NCBI GenBank assembly: GCA_037013495.1
Contig: CM072801.1
Coordinates: 76,617,816-76,681,815, forward strand
Source: Hippophae tibetana
Lineage: Eukaryota > Streptophyta > Magnoliopsida > Rosales > Elaeagnaceae
Length of the DNA: 64,000 nt
Reading direction: 5' to 3'
Part shown: piece after piece, positions 38,103 through 52,700 of the stretch
How positions within the stretch are numbered: position 1 is the stretch's first letter
Layout of the letters: every line of letters starts with the position of its first letter
Translations under genes and position numbers: made by a program
Notes under the pieces: generated by a model
Seen by the model: only the letters and a program-made list of their open reading frames with translations
Told to the model about the DNA's origin: nothing
Database searches by the model: none

Positions 38103-41100
38103 CATGCATCCAAACGACTATTATAATCAATCAAATCGAAGCTCGTTTCGATTCCTACAAAGACTACGTACCATTATTTAATTTCTATTTGTTTTTGAAA
38201 CAAAATTCCGTCATTTACCCAAATTACATACGTTTAAAAATTTGGTCGTAAAATATGGAGTTGTTTTAGGTTCTTGTTCCTTAAGCTTCAATTCCGATCA
38301 TCTTAACCATATTCATAGTTATTCAATCGTTACTATTTCCGGAAGTTCCTATATTCCTTGGTTCTTCGCTTAACGCATATAATTCATATGCTTTTATCCA
38401 TTTTCTAATGTCATATTTTTACAAAAAATCATTATTTAATTATTTATTGTGTTTTTGAGTCATAAATCACCTAAAATATAAGGAATTTTCCCAAATCAAG
38501 TCTTGCATTTTCTTTAAATATTTTTGTCGTTGTTTTCGTCATTGGATTTATTTTTGCATTTTTTGGGAATTCTTCCTATCATTTTCTTGTTAATTTATTT
38601 ATGTGTTTAATTTCTCTTTGTTCTTCTAAAAAACAAGAGATTTGTTGCAATTAATAGTTTCGAACAAATAACAGAAATTTGGGTTGAAACTATAAAATGT
38701 TATAACTTTTAATACATGCATCCAAACGACTATTATAATAAATCAAATCGAAGCACGTTTCAATTCCTACAAAGACAACGTAGCATTATTTAATTTCTAT
38801 TTGTTTTTGAACCATAATTCCCTCATTTACCCAAATTACATACGTCTAAAAATTTGGCCGTACCGTATGGAGTTGTTTTAGGTTCTTGTTCCTTAGGCTT
38901 CAATTACGATCATCTTAACCATATTCATAGTAATGCAATCGTTCCTATTTCCGGAAGTTCATATATTCGTTGGTTCTTCGCCTAACGGATATAATTCATA
39001 TGCTTCTATCCATTTTCTAATGTCATATTTTTACAAAATATCATTATTTAATTATTTATTGTGTTTTTGAGTCATAAATCACCTAAAATACAAGGAATTT
39101 TCCCAAATCAAGTCTTGCATTTTCTTTAAATATTTTTGTCGTTGTTTTCGTCATTGGATTTATTTTTGCATTTTCTGGGAATTTTTCTTATCATTTTCTT
39201 GTTAATTTATTTATGTGTTTAATTTCTCTTTGTTCTTCTAAAAAACAAGAGAGCTGTCGCAATTAACAGTTTCGAACAAATAACTGAAATTTGGGTTGAA
39301 ACTATAAAATGTTATAACTTTTAACACATGCATGCAAACGACTTTTATAATAAATCAAATCGAAGCACCTTTCGATTCCTACAAAGACAACGTAGCATTA
39401 TTTAATTTCTATTTGTTTTTGAACCAAAATTCCCTCATTTACCCAAATTACATACGTCTAAAAATTTGATCGTACCGTATGGAGTTGTTTTAGGTTCTTG
39501 TTCCTTAGGCTTCAATTGCGATCATCTTAACCACATTCATAGTTATTCAATCGTTCCTATTTCCCGAAGTTCCAATATTCCCTGGTTCTTCGCCTAACGG
39601 ATATAAGTCATATTCTTCTATCCATTTACTAATGTCATATTTTTGAAAAACATCATTATTTTAATTGTTTATTTTGTTTTTGAGTCATAATCACCTAAGT
39701 AGAAGAAATTTTCACTCTCAAGTCTTGCATTTTCTTAAAATATTTTGTCGTTGTTTTCGACATTGGATTTATTTTTGCATTTTTCTGGGAATTTTTCTTA
39801 TCATTTTCTTGTTAATTTATTTATGTGTTTAATTTCTCTTTGTTCTTCTAAAAAACAAGAGAGCTGTTGCAATTAACAGTTTCGAACAAATAACTGAAAT
39901 TTGGGTTGAAACTATAAAATGTTATAACTTTTAACACATGCATGCAAACGACTATTATAATAAATCAAATCGAAGCACCTTTCGATTCCTACAAAGACAA
40001 CGTAGCATTATTTAATTTCTATTTGTTTTTGAACCAAAATTCCCTCATTTACCCAAATTACATACGTCTAAAAATTTGGTCGTACCGTATGGAGTTGTTT
40101 TAGGTTCTTGTTCCTTAGGCTTCAATTGCGATCATCTTAACCACATTCATAGTTATTCAATCGTTCCTATTTCCCGAAGTTCCAATATTCACTTGTTCTT
40201 CGCCTAACGGATATAAGTCCTATGCTTCTATCTATTTTCTAATGTCATATTTTTGAAAAACATCATTATTTTAATTGTTTATTGTGTTTTTGAGTCATAA
40301 ATCACCTATGTAGAAGGAATTTTCACCCTCAAGTCTTGCATTTTCTTTAAATATTTTTGTCGTTGTTTTCGTCATTCGATTTATTTTTGCATTTTTCTGG
40401 AAATTCTTCCTATCATTTTCTTTTTAATTTATTTATGTGTTTAATTTCTCTTTGTTCTTCTATAAAACAAGAGAGCTGTCGCAATTAACAGTTTCGAACA
40501 AATAATTGAAATTTGGGTTGAAACTATAAAATGTTATAACTTTTAACACATGCATGCAAACGACTTTTATAATAAATCAAATCGAAGCACCTTTCGATTC
40601 CTACAAAGACAACGTAGCATTATTTAATTTCTATTTGTTTTTGAACCAAAATTCCCTCATTTACCCAAATTACATACGTCTAAAAATTTGATCGTACCGT
40701 ATGGAGTTGTTTTAGGTTCTTGTTCCTTAGGCTTCAATTGCGATCATCTTAACCACATTCATAGTTATTCAATCGTTCCTATTTCCCGAAGTTCCAATAT
40801 TCCCTGGTTCTTCGCCTAACGGATATAAGTCATATTCTTCTATCCATTTACTAATGTCATATTTTTGAAAAACATCATTATTTTAATTGTTTATTTTGTT
40901 TTTGAGTCATAATCACCTAAGTAGAAGAAATTTTCACTCTCAAGTCTTGCATTTTCTTAAAATATTTTATCGTTGTTTTCGACATTGGATTTATTTTTGC
41001 ATTTTTCTGGGAATTTTTCTTATCATTTTCTTGTTAATTTATTTATGTGTTTAATTTCTCTTTGTTCTTCTAAAAAACAAGAGAGCTGTTGCAATTAACA

Positions 41101-42991
41101 GTTTCGAACAAATAACTGAAATTTGGGTTGAAACTATAAAATGTTATAACTTTTAACACATGCATGCAAACGACTATTATAATAAATCAAATCGAAGCAC
41201 CTTTCCATTCCTACAAAGACAACGTAGCATTATTTAATTTCTATTTGTTTTTGAACCAAAATTCCCTCATTTACCCAAATTACATACGTCTAAAAATTTG
41301 GTCGTACCGTATGGAGTTGTTTTAGGTTCTTGTTCCTTAGGCTTCAATTGCGATCATCTTAACCACATTCATAGTTATTCAATCGTTCCTATTTCTCGAA
41401 GTTCCAATATTCACTGGTTCTTCGACTAAAGGATATAAGTCATATGCTTCTATCTATTTTCTAATGTCATATTTTTGAAAAACATCATTACTTTAATTGT
41501 TTATTGTGTTTTTGAGTCATAAATCACATATGTAGAAGGAATTTTCACCCTCAAGTCTTGCATTTTCTTTAAATATTTTTGTCGTTGTTTTCGTCATTCG
41601 ATTTATTTTTGCATTTTTCTGGAAATTCTTCCTATCATTTTCTTTTTAATTTATTTATGTGTTTAATTTCTCTTTGTTCTTCTATAAAACAAGAGAGTTG
41701 TTGCAATTAACAGTTTCGAACAAATAACTGAAATTTGGGTTGAAACTATAAAATGTTATAACTTTTAACACATGCATGCAAACGACTTTTATAATAAATC
41801 AAATCGAAGCACCTTTCGATTCCTACAAAGACAACGTAGCATTATTTAATTTCTATTTGTTTTTGAACCAAAATTCCCTCATTTACCCAAATTACATACG
41901 TCTAAAAATTTGATCGTACCGTATGGAGTTGTTTTAGGTTCTTGTTCCTTAGGCTTCAATTGCGATCATCTTAACCACATTCATAGTTATTCAATCGTTC
42001 CTATTTCCCGAAGTTCCAATATTCCCTGGTTCTTCGCCTAACGGATATAAGTCATATTCTTCTATCCATTTACTAATGTCATATTTTTGAAAAACATCAT
42101 TATTTTAACTGTTTATTTTGTTTTTGAGTCATAATCACCTAAGTAGAAGAAATTTTCACTCTCAAGTCTTGCATTTTCTTAAAATATTTTGTCGTTGTTT
42201 TCGACATTGGATTTATTTTTGCATTTTTCTGGGAATTTTTCTTATAATTTTCTTGTTAATTTATTTATGTGTTTAATTTCTCTTTGTTCTTCTAAAAAAC
42301 AAGAGAGCTGTTGCAATTAACAGTTTCGAACAAATAACTGAAATTTGGGTTGAAACTATAAAATGTTATAACTTTTAACACATGCATGCAAATGACTATT
42401 ATAATAAATCAAATCGAAGCACCTTTCGATTCCTACAAAGACAACGTAGCATTATTTAATTTCTATTTGTTTTTGAACCAAAATTCCCTCATTTACCCAA
42501 ATTACATACGTCTAAAAATTTGTTCGTACCGTATGGAGTTGTTTTAGGTTCTTGTTCCTTAGGCTTCAATTGCGATCATCTTAACCACATTCATAGTTAT
42601 TCAATCGTTCCTATTTCCCGAAGTTCCAATATTCACTGGTTCTTCGACTAAAGGATATAAGTCATATGCTTCTATCTATTTTCTAATGTCATATTTTTGA
42701 AAAACATCATTATTTTAATTGTTTATTGTGTTTTTGAGTCATAAATCACCTATGTAGAAGGAATTTTCACCCTCAAGTCTTGCATTTTCTTTAAATATTT
42801 TTGTCGTTGTTTTCGTCATTCGATTTATTTTTGCATTTTTCTGGAAATTCTTCCTATCATTTTCTTTTTAATTTATTTATGTGTTTAATTTCTTTTTGTT
42901 CTTCAATAAAACAAGAGAGTTGTTGCAATTAACAGTTTCGAAAAAATAACTTAAATAGGGGTTGAAAGTTTAAACTGTTATAACTTTAATA
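38103..42991 (+). repeat. 8-mer HOR unit T-S2-(Ga-Gb)x3, 4889 bp
   Basis: Anchors are 38103 (T), 38715 (S2), 39327, 39937, 40549, 41159, 41771 and 42381 (G), with the next T at 42992. Within the G run the spacings alternate 610 and 612 bp, so it is three Ga-Gb dimers. Private variants repeated in the following unit include GAGATTTGTTGC with AATTAATAG (38641 and 43530), AATAACAGAAATTTGG, TTTGGCCGTACCG and AGTAATGCAATCG. Confidence 0.86.
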
Positions 42992-45900
42992 CATGCATCC
43001 AAACGACTATTATAATCAATCAAATCGAAGCTCGTTTCGATTCCTACAAAGACTACGTACCATTATTTAATTTCTATTTGTTTTTGAAACAAAATTCCGT
43101 CATTTACCCAAATTACATACGTTTAAAAATTTGGTCGTAAAATATGGAGTTGTTTTAGGTTCTTGTTCCTTAAGCTTCAATTCCGATCATCTTAACCATA
43201 TTCATAGTTATTCAATCGTTACTATTTCCGGAAGTTCCTATATTCCTTGGTTCTTCGCTTAACGCATATAATTCATATGCTTTTATCCATTTTCTAATGT
43301 CATATTTTTACAAAAAATCATTATTTAATTATTTATTGTGTTTTTGAGTCATAAATCACCTAAAATATAAGGAATTTTCCCAAATCAAGTCTTGCATTTT
43401 CTTTAAATATTTTTGTCGTTGTTTTCGTCATTGGATTTATTTTTGCATTTTTTGGGAATTCTTCCTATCATTTTCTTGTTAATTTATTTATGTGTTTAAT
43501 TTCTCTTTGTTCTTCTAAAAAACAAGAGATTTGTTGCAATTAATAGTTTCGAACAAATAACAGAAATTTGGGTTGAAACTATAAAATGTTATAACTTTTA
43601 ATACATGCATCCAAACGACTATTATAATAAATCAAATCGAAGCACGTTTCAATTCCTACAAAGACAACGTAGCATTATTTAATTTCTATTTGTTTTTGAA
43701 CCATAATTCCCTCATTTACCCAAATTACATACGTCTAAAAATTTGGCCGTACCGTATGGAGTTGTTTTAGGTTCTTGTTCCTTAGGCTTCAATTACGATC
43801 ATCTTAACCATATTCATAGTAATGCAATCGTTCCTATTTCCGGAAGTTCATATATTCGTTGGTTCTTCGCCTAACGGATATAATTCATATGCTTCTATCC
43901 ATTTTCTAATGTCATATTTTTACAAAATATCATTATTTAATTATTTATTGTGTTTTTGAGTCATAAATCACCTAAAATACAAGGAATTTTCCCAAATCAA
44001 GTCTTGCATTTTCTTTAAATATTTTTGTCGTTGTTTTCGTCATTGGATTTATTTTTGCATTTTCTGGGAATTTTTCTTATCATTTTCTTGTTAATTTATT
44101 TATGTGTTTAATTTCTCTTTGTTCTTCTAAAAAACAAGAGAGCTGTCGCAATTAACAGTTTCGAACAAATAACTGAAATTTGGGTTGAAACTATAAAATG
44201 TTATAACTTTTAACACATGCATGCAAACGACTTTTATAATAAATCAAATCGAAGCACCTTTCGATTCCTACAAAGACAACGTAGCATTATTTAATTTCTA
44301 TTTGTTTTTGAACCAAAATTCCCTCATTTACCCAAATTACATACGTCTAAAAATTTGATCGTACCGTATGGAGTTGTTTTAGGTTCTTGTTCCTTAGGCT
44401 TCAATTGCGATCATCTTAACCACATTCATAGTTATTCAATCGTTCCTATTTCCCGAAGTTCCAATATTCCCTGGTTCTTCGCCTAACGGATATAAGTCAT
44501 ATTCTTCTATCCATTTACTAATGTCATATTTTTGAAAAACATCATTATTTTAATTGTTTATTTTGTTTTTGAGTCATAATCACCTAAGTAGAAGAAATTT
44601 TCACTCTCAAGTCTTGCATTTTCTTAAAATATTTTGTCGTTGTTTTCGACATTGGATTTATTTTTGCATTTTTCTGGGAATTTTTCTTATCATTTTCTTG
44701 TTAATTTATTTATGTGTTTAATTTCTCTTTGTTCTTCTAAAAAACAAGAGAGCTGTTGCAATTAACAGTTTCGAACAAATAACTGAAATTTGGGTTGAAA
44801 CTATAAAATGTTATAACTTTTAACACATGCATGCAAACGACTATTATAATAAATCAAATCGAAGCACCTTTCGATTCCTACAAAGACAACGTAGCATTAT
44901 TTAATTTCTATTTGTTTTTGAACCAAAATTCCCTCATTTACCCAAATTACATACGTCTAAAAATTTGGTCGTACCGTATGGAGTTGTTTTAGGTTCTTGT
45001 TCCTTAGGCTTCAATTGCGATCATCTTAACCACATTCATAGTTATTCAATCGTTCCTATTTCCCGAAGTTCCAATATTCACTTGTTCTTCGCCTAACGGA
45101 TATAAGTCCTATGCTTCTATCTATTTTCTAATGTCATATTTTTGAAAAACATCATTATTTTAATTGTTTATTGTGTTTTTGAGTCATAAATCACCTAAAA
45201 TATAAGGAATTTTCCCAAATCAAGTCTTGCATTTTCTTTAAATATTTTTGTCGTTGTTTTCGTCATTGGATTTATTTTTGCATTTTTTGGGAATTCTTCC
45301 TATCATTTTCTTGTTAATTTATTTATGTGTTTAATTTCTCTTTGTTCTTCTAAAAAACAAGAGATTTGTTGCAATTAATAGTTTCGAACAAATAACAGAA
45401 ATTTGGGTTGAAACTATAAAATGTTATAACTTTTAATACATGCATCCAAACGACTATTATAATAAATCAAATCGAAGCACGTTTCAATTCCTACAAAGAC
45501 AACGTAGCATTATTTAATTTCTATTTGTTTTTGAACCATAATTCCCTCATTTACCCAAATTACATACGTCTAAAAATTTGGCCGTACCGTATGGAGTTGT
45601 TTTAGGTTCTTGTTCCTTAGGCTTCAATTACGATCATCTTAACCATATTCATAGTAATGCAATCGTTCCTATTTCCGGAAGTTCATATATTCGTTGGTTC
45701 TTTGCCTAACGGATATAATTCATATGCTTCTATCCATTTTCTAATGTCATATTTTTACAAAATATCATTATTTAATTATTTATTGTGTTTTTGAGTCATA
45801 AATCACCTAAAATACAAGGAATTTTCCCAAATCAAGTCTTGCATTTTCTTTAAATATTTTTGTCGTTGTTTTCGTCATTGGATTTATTTTTGCATTTTCT

Positions 45901-48900
45901 GGGAATTTTTCTTATCATTTTCTTGTTAATTTATTTATGTGTTTAATTTCTCTTTGTTCTTCTAAAAAACAAGAGAGCTGTCGCAATTAACAGTTTCGAA
46001 CAAATAACTGAAATTTGGGTTGAAACTATAAAATGTTATAACTTTTAACACATGCATGCAAACGACTTTTATAATAAATCAAATCGAAGCACCTTTCGAT
46101 TCCTACAAAGACAACGTAGCATTATTTAATTTCTATTTGTTTTTGAACCAAAATTCCCTCATTTACCCAAATTACATACGTCTAAAAATTTGATCGTACC
46201 GTATGGAGTTGTTTTAGGTTCTTGTTCCTTAGGCTTCAATTGCGATCATCTTAACCACATTCATAGTTATTCAATCGTTCCTATTTCCCGAAGTTCCAAT
46301 ATTCCCTGGTTCTTCGCCTAACGGATATAAGTCATATTCTTCTATCCATTTACTAATGTCATATTTTTGAAAAACATCATTATTTTAATTGTTTATTTTG
46401 TTTTTGAGTCATAATCACCTAAGTAGAAGAAATTTTCACTCTCAAGTCTTGCATTTTCTTAAAATATTTTGTCGTTGTTTTCGACATTGGATTTATTTTT
46501 GCATTTTTCTGGGAATTTTTCTTATCATTTTCTTGTTAATTTATTTATGTGTTTAATTTCTCTTTGTTCTTCTAAAAAACAAGAGAGCTGTTGCAATTAA
46601 CAGTTTCGAACAAATAACTGAAATTTGGGTTGAAACTATAAAATGTTATAACTTTTAACACATGCATGCAAACGACTATTATAATAAATCAAATCGAAGC
46701 ACCTTTCGATTCCTACAAAGACAACGTAGCATTATTTAATTTCTATTTGTTTTTGAACCAAAATTCCCTCATTTACCCAAATTACATACGTCTAAAAATT
46801 TGGTCGTACCGTATGGAGTTGTTTTAGGTTCTTGTTCCTTAGGCTTCAATTGCGATCATCTTAACCACATTCATAGTTATTCAATCGTTCCTATTTCCCG
46901 AAGTTCCAATATTCACTTGTTCTTCGCCTAACGGATATAAGTCCTATGCTTCTATCTATTTTCTAATGTCATATTTTTGAAAAACATCATTATTTTAATT
47001 GTTTATTGTGTTTTTGAGTCATAAATCACCTATGTAGAAGGAATTTTCACCCTCAAGTCTTGCATTTTCTTTAAATATTTTTGTCGTTGTTTTCGTCATT
47101 CGATTTATTTTTGCATTTTTCTGGAAATTCTTCCTATCATTTTCTTTTTAATTTATTTATGTGTTTAATTTCTCTTTGTTCTTCTATAAAACAAGAGAGC
47201 TGTCGCAATTAACAGTTTCGAACAAATAATTGAAATTTGGGTTGAAACTATAAAATGTTATAACTTTTAACACATGCATGCAAACGACTTTTATAATAAA
47301 TCAAATCGAAGCACCTTTCGATTCCTACAAAGACAACGTAGCATTATTTAATTTCTATTTGTTTTTGAACCAAAATTCCCTCATTTACCCAAATTACATA
47401 CGTCTAAAAATTTGATCGTACCGTATGGAGTTGTTTTAGGTTCTTGTTCCTTAGGCTTCAATTGCGATCATCTTAACCACATTCATAGTTATTCAATCGT
47501 TCCTATTTCCCGAAGTTCCAATATTCCCTGGTTCTTCGCCTAACGGATATAAGTCATATTCTTCTATCCATTTACTAATGTCATATTTTTGAAAAACATC
47601 ATTATTTTAATTGTTTATTTTGTTTTTGAGTCATAATCACCTAAGTAGAAGAAATTTTCACTCTCAAGTCTTGCATTTTCTTAAAATATTTTATCGTTGT
47701 TTTCGACATTGGATTTATTTTTGCATTTTTCTGGGAATTTTTCTTATCATTTTCTTGTTAATTTATTTATGTGTTTAATTTCTCTTTGTTCTTCTAAAAA
47801 ACAAGAGAGCTGTTGCAATTAACAGTTTCGAACAAATAACTGAAATTTGGGTTGAAACTATAAAATGTTATAACTTTTAACACATGCATGCAAACGACTA
47901 TTATAATAAATCAAATCGAAGCACCTTTCCATTCCTACAAAGACAACGTAGCATTATTTAATTTCTATTTGTTTTTGAACCAAAATTCCCTCATTTACCC
48001 AAATTACATACGTCTAAAAATTTGGTCGTACCGTATGGAGTTGTTTTAGGTTCTTGTTCCTTAGGCTTCAATTGCGATCATCTTAACCACATTCATAGTT
48101 ATTCAATCGTTCCTATTTCTCGAAGTTCCAATATTCACTGGTTCTTCGACTAAAGGATATAAGTCATATGCTTCTATCTATTTTCTAATGTCATATTTTT
48201 GAAAAACATCATTACTTTAATTGTTTATTGTGTTTTTGAGTCATAAATCACATATGTAGAAGGAATTTTCACCCTCAAGTCTTGCATTTTCTTTAAATAT
48301 TTTTGTCGTTGTTTTCGTCATTCGATTTATTTTTGCATTTTTCTGGAAATTCTTCCTATCATTTTCTTTTTAATTTATTTATGTGTTTAATTTCTCTTTG
48401 TTCTTCTATAAAACAAGAGAGTTGTTGCAATTAACAGTTTCGAACAAATAACTGAAATTTGGGTTGAAACTATAAAATGTTATAACTTTTAACACATGCA
48501 TGCAAACGACTTTTATAATAAATCAAATCGAAGCACCTTTCGATTCCTACAAAGACAACGTAGCATTATTTAATTTCTATTTGTTTTTGAACCAAAATTC
48601 CCTCATTTACCCAAATTACATACGTCTAAAAATTTGATCGTACCGTATGGAGTTGTTTTAGGTTCTTGTTCCTTAGGCTTCAATTGCGATCATCTTAACC
48701 ACATTCATAGTTATTCAATCGTTCCTATTTCCCGAAGTTCCAATATTCCCTGGTTCTTCGCCTAACGGATATAAGTCATATTCTTCTATCCATTTACTAA
48801 TGTCATATTTTTGAAAAACATCATTATTTTAACTGTTTATTTTGTTTTTGAGTCATAATCACCTAAGTAGAAGAAATTTTCACTCTCAAGTCTTGCATTT

Positions 48901-49715
48901 TCTTAAAATATTTTGTCGTTGTTTTCGACATTGGATTTATTTTTGCATTTTTCTGGGAATTTTCCTTATCATTTTCTTGTTAATTTATTTATGTGTTTAA
49001 TTTCTCTTTGTTCTTCTAAAAAACAAGAGAGCTGTTGCAATTAACAGTTTCGAACAAATAATTGAAATTTGGGTTGAAACTATAAAATGTTATAACTTTT
49101 AACACATGCATGCGAACGACTATTATAATAAATCAAATCGAAGCAACTTTCGATTCCTACAAAGACAACGTAGCATTATTTAATTTCTATTTGTTTTTGA
49201 ACCAAAATTCCCTCATTTACCCAAATTACATACGTCTAAAAATTTGGTCGTACCGTATGGAGTTGTTTTAGGTTCTTGTTCCTTAGGCTTCAATTGCGAT
49301 CATCTTAACCACATTCATAGTTATTCAATCGTTCCTATTTCCCGAAGTTCCAATATTCACTGGTTCTTCGACTAAAGGATATAAGTCATATGCTTCTATC
49401 TATTTTCTAATGTCATATTTTTGAAAAACATCATTATTTTAATTGTTTATTGTGTTTTTGAGTCATAAATCACCTATGTAGAAGGAATTTTCACCCTCAA
49501 GTCTTGCATTTTCTTTAAATATTTTTGTCGTTGTTTTCGTCATTCGATTTATTTTTGCATTTTTCTGGAAATTCTTCCTATCATTTTCTTTTTAATTTAT
49601 TTATGTGTTTAATTTCTTTTTGTTCTTCAATAAAACAAGAGAGTTGTTGCAATTAACAGTTTCGAAAAAATAACTTAAATAGGGGTTGAAAGTTTAAACT
49701 GTTATAACTTTAATA
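42992..49715 (+). repeat. Expanded HOR unit, 11 monomers, 6724 bp
   Basis: This unit equals the preceding 8-mer plus one extra 1835 bp block (4889 + 1835 = 6724). Anchors: 42992 T, 43604 S2, 44216 and 44826 G, 45439 S2, then 46051, 46661, 47273, 47883, 48495 and 49105 G. Sequence after about 47.0 kb continues exactly as the first unit does after about 40.3 kb, at an offset of 6724. The rare GAGATTTGTTGC marker appears twice (43530 and 45365), 1835 bp apart. Confidence 0.87.
45167..45197. other. Hybrid junction of the 1835 bp (S2-G-G) duplication
   Basis: Left of this interval the sequence is a G tail (AAGTCCTATGC, TTGAAAAACATC). Right of it, it is the X-type tail seen after the T monomer (AAAATATAAGG). 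The switch lies within about 31 bp that both parents share, ending in GAGTCATAAATCACCTA. The same left flank at about 40.27 kb continues as TGTAGAAGG, so this join is new. The junction monomer is 613 bp long. Unequal exchange inside short perfect homology explains it well. Confidence 0.85.
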
Positions 49716-52700
49716 CATGCATCCAAACGACTATTATAATCAATCAAATCGAAGCTCGTTTCGATTCCTACAAAGACTACGTACCATTATTTAATTTCTA
49801 TTTGTTTTTGAAACAAAATTCCGTCATTTACCCAAATTACATACGTTTAAAAATTTGGTCGTAAAATATGGAGTTGTTTTAGGTTCTTGTTCCTTAAGCT
49901 TCAATTCCGATCATCTTAACCATATTCATAGTTATTCAATCGTTACTATTTCCGGAAGTTCCTATATTCCTTGGTTCTTCGCTTAACGCATATAATTCAT
50001 ATGCTTTTATCCATTTTCTAATGTCATATTTTTACAAAAAATCATTATTTAATTATTTATTGTGTTTTTGAGTCATAAATCACCTAAAATATAAGGAATT
50101 TTCCCAAATAAAGTCTTGCATTTTCTTTAAATATTTTTGTCGTTGTTTTCGTCATTGGATTTATTTTTGCATTTTCTGGGAATTCTTCCTATCATTTTCT
50201 TGTTAATTTATTTATGTGTTAAATTTCTCTTTGTTCTTCTAAAAAACAAGAGAGTTGTTGCAATTAACAGTTTCGAACAAATAACTGAAATTTGGGTTGA
50301 AACTATAAAATGTTATAACTTTTAATACATGCGTCCAAACGACTATTATAATAAATCAAATCGAAGCACGTTTCAATTCCTACAAAGACAACGTAGCATT
50401 ATTTAATTTCTATTTGTTTTTGAACAATAATTCCCTCATTTACCCAAATTACATACGTCTAAAAATTTGGCCGTACCGTATGGAGTTGTTTTAGGTTCTT
50501 GTTCCTTAGGCTTCAATTACGATCATCTTAACCATATTCATAGTAATGCAATCGTTCCTATTTCCGGAAGTTCATATATTCGTTGGTTCTTCGCCTAACG
50601 GATATAATTCATATGCTTCTATCCATTTTCTAATGTCATATTTTTACAAAATATCATTATTTAATTATTTATTGTGTTTTTGAGTCATAAATCACCTAAA
50701 ATACAAGGAATTTTCCCAAATCAAGTCTTGCATTTTCTTTAAATATTTTTGTCGTTGTTTTCGTCATTGGATTTATTTTTGCATTTTCTGGGAATTTTTC
50801 CTATCATTTTCTTGTTAATTTATTTATGTGTTTAATTTCTCTTTGTTCTTCTAAAAAACAAGAGAGCTGTCGCAATTAACAGTTTCGAACAAATAACTGA
50901 AATTTGGGTTGAAACTATAAAATGTTATAACTTTTAACACATGCATGCAAACGACTTTTATAATAAATCAAATCGAAGCACCTTTCGATTCCTACAAAGA
51001 CAACGTAGCATTATTTAATTTCTATTTGTTTTTGAACCAAAATTCCCTCATTTACCCAAATTACATACGTCTAAAAATTTGGTCGTACCGTATGGAGTTG
51101 TTTTAGGTTCTTGTTCCTTAGGCTTCAATTGCGATCATCTTAACCACATTCATAGTTATTCAATCGTTCCTATTTCCCGAAGTTCCAATATTCCCTGGTT
51201 CTTCGCCTAACGGATATAAGTCATATTCTTCTATCCATTTACTAATGTCATATTTTTGAAAAACATCATTATTTTAATTGTTTATTTTGTTTTTGAGTCA
51301 TAATCACCTAAGTAGAAGAAATTTTCACTCTCAAGTCTTGCATTTTCTTAAAATATTTTGTCGTTGTTTTCGACATTGGATTTATTTTTGCATTTTTCTG
51401 GGAATTTTTCTTATCATTTTCTTGTTAATTTATTTATGTGTTTAATTTCTCTTTGTTCTTCTAAAAAACAAGAGAGCTGTTGCAATTAACAGTTTCGAAC
51501 AAATAACTGAAATTTGGGTTGAAACTATAAAATGTTATAACTTTTAACACATGCATGCAAACGACTATTATAATAAATCAAATCGAAGCACCTTTCGATT
51601 CCTACAAAGACAACGTAGCATTATTTAATTTCTATTTGTTTTTGAACCAAAATTCCCTCATTTACCCAAATTACATACGTCTAAAAATTTGGTCGTACCG
51701 TATGGAGTTGTTTTAGGTTCTTGTTCCTTAGGCTTCAATTGCGATCATCTTAACCACATTCATAGTTATTCAATCGTTCCTATTTCTCGAAGTTCCAATA
51801 TTCACTGGTTCTTCGACTAAAGGATATAAGTCATATGCTTCTATCTATTTTCTAATGTCATATTTTTGAAAAACATCATTACTTTAATTGTTTATTGTGT
51901 TTTTGAGTCATAAATCACATATGTAGAAGGAATTTTCACCCTCAAGTCTTGCATTTTCTTTAAATATTTTTGTCGTTGTTTTCGTCATTCGATTTATTTT
52001 TGCATTTTTCTGGAAATTCTTCCTATCATTTTCTTTTTAATTTATTTATGTGTTTAATTTCTCTTTGTTCTTCTATAAAACAAGAGAGCTGTCGCAATTA
52101 ACAGTTTCGAACAAATAACTGAAATTTGGGTTGAAACTATAAAATGTTATAACTTTTAACACATGCATGCAAACGACTTTTATAATAAATCAAATCGAAG
52201 CACCTTTCGATTCCTACAAAGACAACGTAGCATTATTTAATTTCTATTTGTTTTTGAACCAAAATTCCCTCATTTACCCAAATTACATACGTCTAAAAAT
52301 TTGATCGTACCGTATGGAGTTGTTTTAGGTTCTTGTTCCTTAGGCTTCAATTGCGATCATCTTAACCACATTCATAGTTATTCAATCGTTCCTATTTCCC
52401 GAAGTTCTAATATTCCCTGGTTTTTCGCCTAACGGATATAAGTCATATTCTTCTATCCATTTACTAATGTCATATTTTTGAAAAACATCATTATTTTAAC
52501 TGTTTATTTTGTTTTTGAGTCATAATCACCTAAGTAGAAGAAATTTTCACTCTCAAGTCTTGCATTTTCTTAAAATATTTTGTCGTTGTTTTCGACATTG
52601 GATTTATTTTTGCATTTTTCTGGGAATTTTTCTTATCATTTTCTTGTTAATTTATTTATGTGTTTAATTTCTCTTTGCTCTTCTAAAAAACAAGAGAGCT

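Noticed and set aside
50137..50325. Open frame of 62 codons, repeated at 53804-53992
   Set aside because: It starts at TTG, not ATG, which is not a normal start in a eukaryotic nuclear genome. It reads through the T-rich domain, giving a hydrophobic peptide by composition, and appears twice only because the 3667 bp unit is repeated.
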